Below are positions 24,701 to 34,419 of a stretch of DNA of 64,000 bases, piece after piece. The DNA is from Fistulifera solaris (Eukaryota > Bacillariophyta > Bacillariophyceae > Naviculales > Stauroneidaceae). The stretch lies in the NCBI GenBank assembly GCA_030295235.1, contig AP026123.1, forward strand, positions 1,674,001-1,738,000, read 5' to 3'. Position numbers and translations under genes: made by a program. Below the pieces are notes generated by a model. It was not told the origin of the DNA. It worked only from the letters and a program-made list of their open reading frames with translations, and did not search any database. How positions within the stretch are numbered: position 1 is the first letter of the stretch; each line of letters opens with the position of its first letter.

Positions 24701-25038
24701 TTAATCTCATCACCGGAGAATCGATGACTGCATTCGAGTCTTTACCGGGTTTAGTGGAAGAGGCGTTGAAAATGGTGAACCAAGATGCTGTTCTGACTGC
24801 TGATGCACCGGATGATTTCCTGGACGAAATTCTTGCTACGTACATGAAGGATCCTGTCGAATTGCCTTCCGGTCACTTTGTTGACCGTTCTACTATCACG
24901 CAGCATCTTCTGAATGACCCCATCGATCCCTTTAGTCGAGAACCGATGACCGTAAACGATATCAAGCCGGCCACTGAACTCAAAGCAAGAATGGACGCAT
25001 GGTTAGCAGAAAAGCGCCGAGCTGGCTCGTCCTCCTAG
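21702..25038 (+). CDS. UFD2: Ubiquitin conjugation factor E4 (UFD2/UBE4), U-box ligase
   Basis: E4-type ubiquitin chain-elongating ligase that works with Cdc48/p97 in degradation. ATG at 21702. The first 120 residues are low in complexity (Glu/Pro/Gln-rich), followed by the long helical Ufd2 core. The C-terminal U-box is clear: YMKDPVELPSGHFVDRSTI, then LNDPIDPFSREPMT, ending at 25038. A 60-bp intron at 23803-23862 joins SAQYAS to MVRNYNLRAQM in phase; this MVRN segment is characteristic of the core. One frame jump occurs at the T run 23290-23294, read as one T too many, after which the protein continues FETSGDRAVTRLGEG. Total length is about 1,090 residues, in the family range. It is expected to act in cytosol and nucleus. 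Confidence 0.93.
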
Positions 25039-25373
25039 AGAGCTACCAATCAGGCCTGCTCATGGATGCTGGTTTAAGATCGGCTAAAAATAGCAAATTT
25101 ATCATTTTGCAAAGTAGTTTGGAGTAGTATACAGAACGACGTCTACCCCAAACAGCAACGAAGGATCGGTTTCTTGCTCCAAATATCAGGTTGATAACAG
25201 CGACTGTGCAGCACATTTCATTACAAAAGACGTCACTTTCGTAGCTTTCAAGAATTGAAAAGTAGAATAGGTTGTGCATTATGCCATTACCTGCTCTACA
25301 GTTCTTGAAAATGCATATCGATCAGATGCAACCATTAAGGGTGGATACCACAGCCTCGTGCACCATTCAAGTA
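25039..25373. other. Intergenic, convergent 3' flanks
   Basis: A 335-bp gap between convergent genes (UFD2 and the small protein at 25374-25691). No open frame or repeat of note was seen. Confidence 0.4.
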
Positions 25374-25691
25374 TCAAGATATCGTCACTCTTCTGTTGCG
25401 AAGCTTCAAGATCCGAGAAGGGGCACGTCGAGACGGTTCGACTTTTCGGTTGTGCCTTTTCGACTTTGATTTCTTGCGCTTACGGTCCACAGCATCTTCC
25501 TCATCCAGTTCTTCTTGCAATCCGGCACTTCGCTTAAGATGAACCTGCCAGAGGGATTCGCCCACCGTGGTTTGGGGTTGGTGAATATGGCTGACCTCTC
25601 TGTCAATATCTTCGGGGGCGTCATTCATCCTGGAAAGATGAATCATAAATAACTCCTCGCCCAAGGTGGGCTTCTGCGGTGCTTCGCTCAT
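25374..25691 (-). CDS. Small hypothetical protein with an internal duplicate motif, 105 aa
   Basis: Single-exon frame from ATG 25691 to the stop at 25374. I do not recognise a family. Two related segments are visible: LGEELFMIHLSRMN near residue 10 and VGESLWQVHLKRS near residue 43, separated by an acidic linker. This spacing looks like a duplicated short linear motif (GE-x-L-[FW]-x-[IV]-H-L-x-R). The second half is strongly basic (KRKKSKSKRHNRK), suggesting nuclear or RNA contact. The duplicate motif and a normal start support a real gene; the length is short, so confidence is moderate. Convergent with UFD2. Confidence 0.45.
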   Translation of the reverse strand: MSEAPQKPTLGEELFMIHLSRMNDAPEDIDREVSHIHQPQTTVGESLWQVHLKRSAGLQEELDEEDAVDRKRKKSKSKRHNRKVEPSRRAPSRILKLRNRRVTIS

Positions 25692-26375
25692 GTTATACTC
25701 TTTTAAAATGTTTATTAATTACGAGTGAAAGATTGTATCCTGGATCTGTGACGAGGTAAATGAGCGTGATTGGCCCTTTGTTGCTGTTCTTTGACACCGC
25801 AAATTTTGACATCCATGATGGCGGAACGGGGGGAGTTGCACATCTGTACCGGTACTGTAGCTTACTGTACTTAAGAACACGAGTCTTTGTAACTCCCAGG
25901 AAAAGATGCGAACTCGAAAAACGCGAACGACGCTGCTTCTCTGACAAGACTCACTCAAAATGCAGTCCCGGATTTGAACAAAAAACTTCGATGGCGTCAT
26001 CGTTCGTTGCCATGCGTCCTTTTCGTGCAACTCAACCACCACCATGCGTCCTCATCTACTGATTATAGTTGTGCGACAAGGACTTCAACGTGCTTTACTA
26101 GAAGTCCGGATATTTCTTGAGACATACTGCTAGCAAGTTATCGGAAAGCTAACGAATAATGTTGCACTTCAGGGCGTCTGCTGTTGCAATCTTTCTCCTT
26201 ATCGAGAAAGGAAGCTCATTTTGTCACCTTCGACGCGAAAGACCATTCATTTTCAAGTACGTTACCAGTCAAAACGAAGAAAAGTGTTTGCGCTAAAAGT
26301 TACTTATTCGATCATGTTTTTGCTTGCAGAAAACACACATCGGTGCGCACGATATTGCATCGACAGGAGTCCGTA
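25692..26375. other. Intergenic, possible 5' exon of the next gene
   Basis: A 684-bp gap between divergent genes. An ATG near 26160 opens a short frame that could be spliced from a GTACGT near 26256 to the AG before 26332, leading in frame to the start of the next gene; this needs a one-base correction and is not secure. No other gene is supported. Confidence 0.35.
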
Positions 26376-26977
26376 TGAATAGCCTTTTATTGGCTTCAGA
26401 AGAAGGCGAGTCATCTCTTAGTGACATGCTGGCCGATGCGGTGAAGTTAACACAAGACACGAATACTGTCGAACTTGGAAATCAAGCCAATTTACAAATT
26501 TCTTCGGTACGTTCGTTGTGACAAATTGGTTTTAGTTGGGTCTATTGCTTCCACTGATACTTCGTTTTCTAATATTACGCACAGGATTTGATTGTTCCTT
26601 TCGTCGGAGGTGTCGGCATAGTGGTCTTAGGAGTTATATTGTCCTCTTTGGTTTCTGGTACACAATCGAAAGGTAAAGCTACCCCTGTCTCTGGGTCAAA
26701 GGCTGCTGCCAAGCAAGCGCCAGTAGAACTAAATCCAGTTTCGGAAGCATCATTTACGGAAAAAGCCTGTGATCTCTCTATTCCTTACGATGCAGCCGCA
26801 CGACTCGCTTACAAAAACATGCTTCGACAACAAGGCAAGACACCTCAGTTCTTCTTTTCAGATATTGTTATTGACGAAGCAAAATTTGCTCAGTTCAAAG
26901 TTACGTATGAAGAAGAGGCAGTCAAGCAAGTGATGCAGAAGAAGCAAGCTCGCGAACGCGAGCTAGCTCTCAAATAA
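26376..26977 (+). CDS. Conserved-looking single-pass membrane protein, unknown function
   Basis: Two exons: 26376-26506 and 26585-26977, joined through a 78-bp GT-AG intron in phase 0 (ISS to DLIVPFVGG). The ATG at 26376 (MNSLLLASEEGESS) is the conservative start; an upstream in-frame extension from an earlier exon is possible. The protein, about 174 residues, has an acidic N-terminus, one hydrophobic helix (IVPFVGGVGIVVLGVILSSL) near residue 50, a short Ala/Lys-rich linker, and a charged C-terminal helix ending KQARERELALK. The glycine-rich helix resembles thylakoid or mitochondrial inner-membrane small proteins, but this is weak inference. No named family recognised. Confidence 0.55.
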
Positions 26978-27798
26978 GCTGACGGTTGACTCTCAACACT
27001 ACTACATGGTTGTTTCATTCTTGCATTACGCTAGTGCAGATTCCCTAGTTTTTTTATCGTAAATAGCCGAATATTAGATGGGATGTTTACAGCAAACGCA
27101 GGCGACCATTATCCAATCAGAAATATAATATCTACCCAATACTGCATGACGCGACGTAGCAAAACAGAATCATCGATTCCAGCAAGTGAACGGCGCATTG
27201 AAGAAAGAAGAAAAAAAATTGAGTCATCATTCGGGAGAATGCGCAATGGACTGCCACCGACCAACAAAGCGTTTCAGGTTGATTGTTGCCAGTTCAAATT
27301 CTGTCACTTTCGTTCGTCATTCTCTGTATTTGTCATTAGTTGTAAGGGAGCAGGGAAAGCATGTCTCCCATCTTCAATATGATTGGTTGACAACTAAATG
27401 CACTTCAACCCCTTTGGATTTTAGCATGGATCTGCGTCCTCGGGAACGAATTAAGCGGTACAACACGAAAACGATTAGCGCATGAGTGGTAGCTGCTCTA
27501 TGATCTAGGATGTTCTTGCATGAACCTCTTCCTACCAGGCTTGGGCTAAACGAAAACATCTTGTTCCTGCATTCTCTAGGATGTACTATGAAGAGCGCAT
27601 TATGCGCTAGCCATATGTTTCTTGTAGGAAAGGCTCTTCTTGACTTATATTTTACTATCTTGACCTTGCCTTGGCCTTGCTTGTAAACTACTGCACTTAA
27701 CAACAACGACTTTTAAAACATTCACTTCAACTGAGGCATCCGAATTCGTGAAATAGTTCGTGAAATAGACAACAACTGGTAGACGCCAATTCATCACT
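26978..27798. other. Intergenic, convergent 3' flanks
   Basis: 821 bp between convergent genes. Open frames on both strands are short and lack known domains. No tandem repeat or RNA gene seen. Confidence 0.4.
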
Positions 27799-28632
27799 CT
27801 AAACCGAGTCCGATGACGACTTGTTACCTTCTCCTTCTTCGCGTCCATCGTTCTTCGTGGGATCGTCGCGTTCACGCTGCTTGTGTCGTTCAAAGGAAGA
27901 CGATCGGCCGCGTCGTTCGGACGATCCTCCCCGATTGTGCTGATTCACCACGCGACCACGCATTTCGTTCGGGGTCTTGCGGCGCTCTTGGGCAAAGACA
28001 ACTTCCAGCTCGCGCCCGCGGATCACAAAACGATCCATTTCATCGCGCGCTTCCGCCGCTAGAGCCGCGGTAGCGTACTCGATGAAAGCAAAACCTTTGG
28101 GCTGCTGCGAGTGGTAGTCACGGGGAATATAAACATCCCGGATTTCACCTATTCGCCCAAAGGCGCTTTGAAGATCTTGAGTGGTAATGTCCGGGGATAC
28201 ATTTCGTATCAGAAGACTGACACCGGGAGGTCCTTCATCTCTTCTTCTCTCTCCGCGGTCTCGTCGTCGCGGAGGACCCGGTGGTCCACCATGATGAGGA
28301 GGAGGAGGACCGCGATAGTAGGGATCGGCATACGGTGGAGGAGGACCGTAATCACGATGCCGGTGATCGTCGTGATACGGAGGGTAACGATAATCTCGAG
28401 GAGGAGGCCCGCGATAGCGATCGTCGCGATATCTCCGACTATCCGGCGAAGGCGAGTAGGAACGATACCGCCGAGGACTGCGGGATCGAGAGCGTCCGCG
28501 GCGCCGATCGGGCGATCTCGACCACGAGCGACTGCGTCGACGTCGGCGATGGCGGTCGCTGTCACGATCCTCGCGATCACGCGGCGGAGGGCCGCTCGGC
28601 GGTTCCTCATCGCGGTCTTGATACGAAGACAT
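27799..28632 (-). CDS. SR-type splicing factor with one RRM, 277 aa
   Basis: Serine/arginine-rich RNA-binding protein. ATG at 28632. Residues 1-75 form an RS/RD-rich region (RRRRSRSWSRSPDRRRGRSR). Residues 75-130 are a Pro/Tyr/Arg-rich region with RYRGPPPRDYRYPPY-like repeats. A single RRM lies at about 140-215, with RNP2 as LLIRNV and RNP1 as KGFAFIEY. The tail has RGGSSERRGRS and an acidic end. The order, with a long RS region before the RRM, resembles plant SCL proteins or SRSF10/Tra2-like factors more than classical SR proteins. Expected role is splice-site selection in the nucleus, regulated by phosphorylation of Ser residues. The skewed codon content opens long frames on the opposite strand, which I discount. 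Confidence 0.88.
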   Translation of the reverse strand: MSSYQDRDEEPPSGPPPRDREDRDSDRHRRRRRSRSWSRSPDRRRGRSRSRSPRRYRSYSPSPDSRRYRDDRYRGPPPRDYRYPPYHDDHRHRDYGPPPPYADPYYRGPPPPHHGGPPGPPRRRDRGERRRDEGPPGVSLLIRNVSPDITTQDLQSAFGRIGEIRDVYIPRDYHSQQPKGFAFIEYATAALAAEARDEMDRFVIRGRELEVVFAQERRKTPNEMRGRVVNQHNRGGSSERRGRSSSFERHKQRERDDPTKNDGREEGEGNKSSSDSV

Positions 28633-29218
28633 GTTGAGTTCAAATAAAGGTCTTTCTTATTATCAAATAGTTGTAATATTCGACTTTAAACTCAACTCGG
28701 TCAAGAGAAGAGACCTTTGGCCATGGCAACACTCGCGGTGATGATGCGTTGCTCTATTACGCTGCAGCGATGCTGAGGTCCAAAGGATCAAGCAAAGGAT
28801 CGCGCACCTCTGCCGCGGACGGCGGAGAAATTTTGAGATCGTTCGCAATGCGCGCGCATGCGTGCGTGGAGCGTCGGTACACTTCTGTCTAGAGTACAGG
28901 TACGACCAGTATACGTAGAAGATGTCACGTGTCACGCCGTCACGCCTTAACAGTACTATGAGGCAGCAGTATTGATTAATCTTGTTGCGATACGATATGA
29001 CGAGTTCTATATAGTGGTAATGGTACCGGTCATCAAACACAGCATCTAATTGAAGAACTTGAATTTTTCGACTTGAATGAAGACCCGAAAAGTCAACGGA
29101 CGAGATCTTTGATCAACGGACGAAGTCCCCCGCGCCAAAAAAATAAGATGATTGACGATGATGTTGCGGGCAAAGACTGGTCTTTACTTTCATCATAACA
29201 TTCAAAACGACAATCACC
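28633..29218. other. Divergent promoter region, SR factor and calflagin-like gene
   Basis: 586 bp shared upstream region. Two copies of TCAACGGACGA lie about 19 bp apart near 29092-29125. Otherwise nothing distinct. Confidence 0.4.
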
Positions 29219-30130
29219 ATGAGTCAAGGCTATCTAAATCGTAACGTTTTTGAGCGTCTCTATAGTACGCAGACGGTTGCTTCTAGCAGGAAGCAAGAAA
29301 TAGCGTCGGCGAATGTCGCGAAGCCAAAATCAAAGCACACCGCTGAAATCAATCCCAATTCCCGTCTTTTCGCTAGTACAGAAGCGTACAAACACAAACA
29401 CGACGATCCACTCCATGCTGGAGAAAACACAGTGCCTTCTCGGAAAACGACAACACACAAACGTGCTGGAAAACCGCCGGCAGCTCGTCGATTACCGGAA
29501 AAATCACCACCGGCGAAAACCCCTGCTGGGAAAGTAATGACCAAAGCCACCCCGTCCTCGTCTCGTTCGACCAACAATAAGACGCCACTATTCTCCCCTC
29601 AGGCATCTGTGGCACCACAAACGCCCGCCTCGGCATCGACCCCGAATACCGTGCAGAGCACACCTTCGACCGTTCACGATGATGCCACCGCACTCCCCAC
29701 TTTGGAGGATTTGGTCGATATGATTGAAATTCCCATAGAAGAAAAAGTCACCGCGCTTTTTCACAGCATCGGTGCGGTGGAACTGAACGATCTCGTGCAC
29801 GAACTCGAACACCGCTATCCGGACCTCTGCACCTCGACAGCGGTGCACAACTATACACAGCGTTCCGACCGTCCGACCGGATCGCTGGAATTGGCGGAGT
29901 TCCGGTACTTCCTTCTCTTTCTCGTGTACTTTCATATTCTGTACGACGACTTTGTGTTCATCGATGATGATGATCTACGCATTTCGAAGGGTGAATTTGA
30001 GCCCGTAGCGGAACGCTTACACCTATTTGACGATTGGGAGGCTGCCTATGCGGAAATGGATGAAGAACAGGAAGGCTATATCATGTTTGATGCCCTGTGT
30101 GCGAAATGTGCCCGAAATAAGCTCGTGTAA
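29219..30130 (+). CDS. Calflagin-like EF-hand protein A, 303 aa
   Basis: Single-exon protein from ATG 29219 (MSQGYLNRNVFERLYSTQT). Residues 20-165 are low-complexity Ser/Thr/Pro/Lys. The C-terminal 130 residues form a divergent EF-hand region. SLELAEFRYFLLFLVYF and FVFIDDDDLRISKGEF, then YAEMDEEQEGYIMFDALC, match the spacing of kinetoplastid flagellar calcium-binding protein (calflagin): an EF-like loop, a hydrophobic helix, a D-rich loop and a final loop before FDxxC. The D-rich loop (about residues 247-258, D-D-D-D followed by a Gly-less turn) and the last loop may still bind calcium; the first is degenerate. It shares an N-terminal ERLY-x-T-x-T-x-AS motif and the C-terminal domain with its right neighbour, so the two look like a local duplication. 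Function in a diatom unknown. Confidence 0.72.
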   Translation: MSQGYLNRNVFERLYSTQTVASSRKQEIASANVAKPKSKHTAEINPNSRLFASTEAYKHKHDDPLHAGENTVPSRKTTTHKRAGKPPAARRLPEKSPPAKTPAGKVMTKATPSSSRSTNNKTPLFSPQASVAPQTPASASTPNTVQSTPSTVHDDATALPTLEDLVDMIEIPIEEKVTALFHSIGAVELNDLVHELEHRYPDLCTSTAVHNYTQRSDRPTGSLELAEFRYFLLFLVYFHILYDDFVFIDDDDLRISKGEFEPVAERLHLFDDWEAAYAEMDEEQEGYIMFDALCAKCARNKLV

Positions 30131-30647
30131 CTTTGTCAGAAACGACCATGACGCGCCCGAGTACGTATACTGCTATGCCATTCCTCAGCTTCTTCAATTT
30201 AGTCAAAGAACAAGACCAGTGCACACGTTCATAATGAGGCCCAATTCATGCAACCGAATAGGTTGCGTTGCGGTTTAGGTTTTATCCCGTATAAAGTAAA
30301 CTAGTTTGATGTCGACGACGCAGTAAACGTGTCTTGCACCTTGCACTACAGATAATATCTTTCTGTGATAGCAGTAAATAAAAACCATTAGAACTGGTTG
30401 TTCTTTACAAAATGAAATCTAAGTTGCGCTTAGTCGACGTAAACGAGATTAACTCACTCTCTTGCGGTGACCTTAGATTTTGCCACTTTCCGTTGGAGTG
30501 TCGAAAATCGTCGAGGTGCGAACACCGCGAGGTTCTCGACCGACAAAAAAACTCTTTATAAGAATCATCATCATTCAAAGATACCGACTCAAGAGAGATC
30601 AGTGAATAAAGAAAGGTTCAATTGTATATCTTTTGTCTTCATGCACA
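30131..30647. other. Intergenic between the two calflagin-like genes
   Basis: 517 bp, AT-rich, same-strand spacer holding the first gene's 3' flank and the second's promoter. No gene or clear repeat seen. Confidence 0.4.
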
Positions 30648-32321
30648 ATGGAGATTTCCCCAGTTCTACAAAAGGATGACTTAGAACGGTTACATGGTTA
30701 TTTACGCCGTGATGTATACGAGCGTCTTTACAACACGCCGACTACCGCCAGCAAAATGGGCCGATGTTCGTCCTCGAGTGCGAGAACACCATCCTCGACG
30801 GGGGATATCTTAATAATACCTGCGGCGTCGTCCTCTCCTGAAAAATTTTTTAATTCCGAAAGCCAGCTTTCGCCCGCTTATCAAACTCCGAAAGAGTCTG
30901 CGAGGCGGCAGGTCAACCCTTTCGATTTGTATAGTGACCGTGACGAAATACCTCCCACCACGAAAAAGCAGGCCTTCTCTTCTAGCAATTTGCAAAAGGC
31001 GAATCATTCGGTTGTTTCTCCCGACTTGGTACAAGATTTCCCTGCAACTATGACAGCTTCGCACAAAAGGCTGTGGCTGCACCAGCTCGTGCGAAATCAC
31101 CCTTGCCGTCAAACGACAGCTATTTACCAGCGAAACTCCAACCCGCTCTAATCGCAGTACAACGAAAAATCACCGTTTTCCACAGCGAGGCCGACCGACA
31201 CCGAATCGCTTGCTCCAAAGAATGTCGCCCATTGCGAAGGAAAGGCTGGTGGCGGAGCAAACGAAAACACGTGCCGGCATAGCTGCTGCGGCCATTAAGG
31301 GTGTCAAAAATTTCTTTGAAAACATCGAACAAGAGGAAATATCACTTGATGAAATTAGTGAGGTGATCAAAGAGCTGTACCCGGACCTCGATTGTCATGC
31401 GTTAGCTCTCCTTGCGTACGAGTCCCTGCAGTCAAATAATCGAGATGGCCTTGTGGATCTCGCAGAATTCCAGCAATTCATTCATTTTCTGGCTTTCTTT
31501 AACGGTGTATGGAAAGATGTTGTGTATTGGGATCATAGATTTGGACTGAGTGTTCGGAAAAAGGATTTCGTGATCGTTGCGCAAAAGCTGGGTCTCTTCA
31601 ACAACCCGTTGGAAACCTTTTCCGAGCTTGACACAGAGGGTCGCGGTCGTATTCTTTACAACCAGTTTTGTACGTTATGTGCTAGTAAAAGGCTTCAGAC
31701 GAAGGAATGGAACATTACGCGGGATGAGCATGAAGCTAAAGAAGTTGCTCAGCCATCAGATGTCAAACAAGAAGCTAGCAAAGGTATGAATAGCAAAGGC
31801 GGCTTGTGTTTATCGCAAAATAATTTTGTGTTCTCACATCCACTCCAGTCAACCTGGCCCCGATCCAAGAAATCCTTCGGATGTTTGATTCCAACTTCGT
31901 GCCGACGAAGGAAACAGTACTCGACCTTTTTCGCAGAATAGACGTTCATGACAGTGGAAAGTTGAAGTTTTCGGATATTGAGAAAGGCTTTGACTTGACA
32001 CATGTACCATCTGCGAGCAAACCACTTGCCCTCGGCGTATATGCCACGTCGGATTGGGGAGAAAAAGAAGTGTTTGACCCTGACAGTTTCTATCTATTCG
32101 TTCTCTTTCTAGTGTACTTTAACAACTTGTGGGATTATTTCGGATTTTCCGGCAAGAAACATCTACGTGTTCCAAAGAGACGTTTTATCCGAGCCGCTCC
32201 TAAATTGGGATTATTTCACGACCCAGAGGATGATTATGATTTAATGGACAAACTGGATCAAGGCTTCATTTCTTTTCAGGACCTTTGTATCGTTTGCGCG
32301 CGGCGTCGAGCAAAACAATGA
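30648..32321 (+). CDS. Calflagin-like EF-hand protein B with two domain copies
   Basis: Paralogue of the preceding gene. ATG at 30648; the N-terminal motif YLRRDVYERLYNTPTTASK parallels YLNRNVFERLYSTQTVASS next door. A Ser/Thr-rich linker spans two one-base jumps (A run 31065-31068 and C run 31100-31102, one base missing at each). The first calflagin-like domain is at about residues 215-345 (LVDLAEFQQFIHFLAFF, then ELDTEGRGRILYNQFCTLC). A 65-bp intron (31784-31848) follows. The second domain copy is at about 380-535 (FDPDSFYLFVLFLVYFNNL, LRVPKRRFIRAAPKLGLF, LDQGFISFQDLCIVCARR). Loops of the second copy have lost several acidic ligands, so it may be structural. About 538 residues. Role unknown; calcium-regulated membrane or cytoskeletal function is inferred from the family only. 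Confidence 0.7.
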
Positions 32322-32962
32322 TAGACTTAGAGCGTGAGCTAAAATACAGATGATATAAAGCTAGACCGAAGTTACACCAAGCATGATAAGAAAATGTTTC
32401 GATTTTACGCTCTGTAATGACCTTATTAGCTTTTGTCCAAGCCGAAAGCTAATAAAACGATAGACGCACAACAAAAAATGAGCAGAGATTAGTATCGTTA
32501 TTACTGTTGTGCTCATTGCTGATTTCTGGTTACGTGTTTCATAAACCTACTGAATATTTTATACCCGTCTGCGAAATGCAAACACACAGCAAGAAACAAC
32601 TAACACCAACTTTCTGGATCATCGGTGACCTTTCTGAAAGGCAGATAGAATCGAATTTTGATTGGTTAGTTCCTTGTTTGCCACTACTAATTTTCAACAC
32701 TGCAGAGAGGACGTAATGTGATTGGCTGGAAGACAGAATGCGGAAACATGGTTCGGAAATGAGTATGCTTGTAACTTGTACAAAGTTGCTGACTGCGACT
32801 TGCGGATCATCCACATTGCACAGCACCACACCTTGCACTTCCGATAATTTCGCATTCCGATCCAAGTGCTAAAGTCCCAACCTTTCGCTGTATACCTTGT
32901 CAGCAGATCTTCTCATTCTTCGCAGCTTTACTTATTTGCTAATATACTGGAGCAAATCAAGC
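32322..32962. other. Intergenic, 3' flank of calflagin-like B and HSF promoter
   Basis: 641 bp. Holds the hairpin at 32423-32455 listed separately. No gene supported. Confidence 0.4.
32423..32455. terminator. Perfect 11-bp inverted repeat downstream of calflagin-like B
   Basis: Arms TTATTAGCTTT and AAAGCTAATAA around an 11-base loop, about 100 bp after the stop at 32321, followed by an A-rich stretch. It would fold in RNA from either strand. It may be a 3' UTR element; a terminator role is a guess. Confidence 0.35.
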
Positions 32963-34408
32963 ATGTTTGATGTTGACGAAGCTGTTGCTGTGAAAGTCCT
33001 CTTGGGGCTAAACTCCGCTGCCGTTGCCAACTTCCCGACGGTACCGGTGAAAAAACCGGACCGCCAACGACGTGGAGGTGAAAGAAGTACCTCGAAGCGG
33101 GCCCGTCAGTTGAAGCCAAAGGTTACGAAAAGAAAGAAGAAATCAGAGAAATCCGCTGAGTTAATCCATGAGAACTATTCCGCTCAAGCCCGAGTTGTTC
33201 AAGTTTGCAGCCCTTCAAATTTACGAATGGACCAGTACGTAGGGTGCAGGACCTTTTCAGTAATCTAGACTTCTTGGGACTAACCTTTCTTTTTCTTCCG
33301 TGCATTAAAAGGAGCTCTTACAAGGACTATTCTTTGGTACAGGGCAAAGATGAATACGAAATGCCATCGAAAGTCGAAGACATGAACTTTGGAGAGAAGC
33401 TTCATCACATTCTCTCTGAGCCCAAGTATTCCACTTTCATCGCCTGGGAGCCTCACGGGCGTGCATTTCGTATCCTTGTTCCCCGTCAGCTTGAAGAGCA
33501 AAAGATCTTGCATCGTTATTTCGGCCACAATCTCTTCTCCACGTTCTTGAGTCAGCTTCGGAGCAATGGTCTGAAGCCGTTGGTAAATAGCCGCAACAAA
33601 GGTTGCTACTATCACGAGGTAAGATGCAATCTAACTTTTCTTTATCTGTACTGCTACAATGTTTTCTTACCTTTTGAATGAATAAAGTGCATGCTCCGTG
33701 GCCTGCCTCACCTTTGCAGATACATGTATGGCATCAAGGAAGGATCCAAGCTTGCTTCGGATCCGAATTTCGAGCCAGACTTTGACGCCATCAGCGCAAA
33801 ATGGCCCCTTCCTCTGGAGTCATCGGGTCCAGCAACGCCTGTTTCGTCGTCACCGGCACAACCAACTTCAGCAAATGCGACTCCTCCGCCAGACTGCCCG
33901 ATGCAAGGTGGCTTCGAAACAGCTCAGACTCTCGTGCCACCTCTTGTGTCGCCTACTTACAGCACTTCTCTCAATGAGAATACAGCTCCACCGCAGTCAT
34001 CGCATTTATTGGCCTTCTTGCAAGATCAGAGAAACTCAAACAAGCAACCCATTCAGCCGATCGGAATGGAATACCAAATGGCGCTCCTACTCTCCAACCC
34101 AAGCCTCCTTGTCCAGCTGGCCCAGCAACAGGCGATGATAACTTCGCCACCAGCGCAGAGTCACCTCATCGACACCACCACTCTTCTCCCCCCTGGCGCT
34201 GGGCATTGTATCCGGACAAGCTGGAACAACTCTGCCTGTCCGTAACCAGGATCCAGGACTTATGCTTTTTGAAACACTTTTGACGCAGCATAAGTTGAAT
34301 TCGACAAGTCATTGCACGCCGCAACAGACCCCTGCTATCCAAGTCACTCCTAACCCAGCAAGAAACCACATTATCGCCAGCTTTTCTACCGCACCTAACG
34401 GAGTCTAA
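32963..34408 (+). CDS. Heat-shock-factor-family DNA-binding protein
   Basis: Transcription factor of the HSF family, which is greatly expanded in diatoms. ATG at 32963. Exons are 32963-33234, 33312-33618 and 33688-34408, with two short introns of 77 and 69 bp. The N-terminus holds a basic stretch (RARQLKPKVTKRKKK) likely to be nuclear targeting. The HSF domain, about residues 110-210, shows FGEKLHHILSEPKYSTFIAW, the RYFGHNLFSTFLSQLRSNG recognition region (the usual SFVRQLNxYGF is altered to STFLSQLRSNGL) and GCYYHE-CMLRGLPHL across intron 2. The C-terminal half is Ser/Pro/Gln-rich, likely an activation region. One extra base in the C run 34188-34193 moves the frame; reading on extends the protein to 34408 (FSTAPNGV). 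Heat regulation cannot be inferred from family membership alone. Confidence 0.85.
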
Positions 34409-34419
34409 CCTCTTGACTA

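Noticed and set aside
28111-28647. Long open frame opposite the SR gene (178 codons)
   Set aside because: Arises from the GA-rich codons of the RS/RD region on the other strand; no domain, and the sense RRM is clear.
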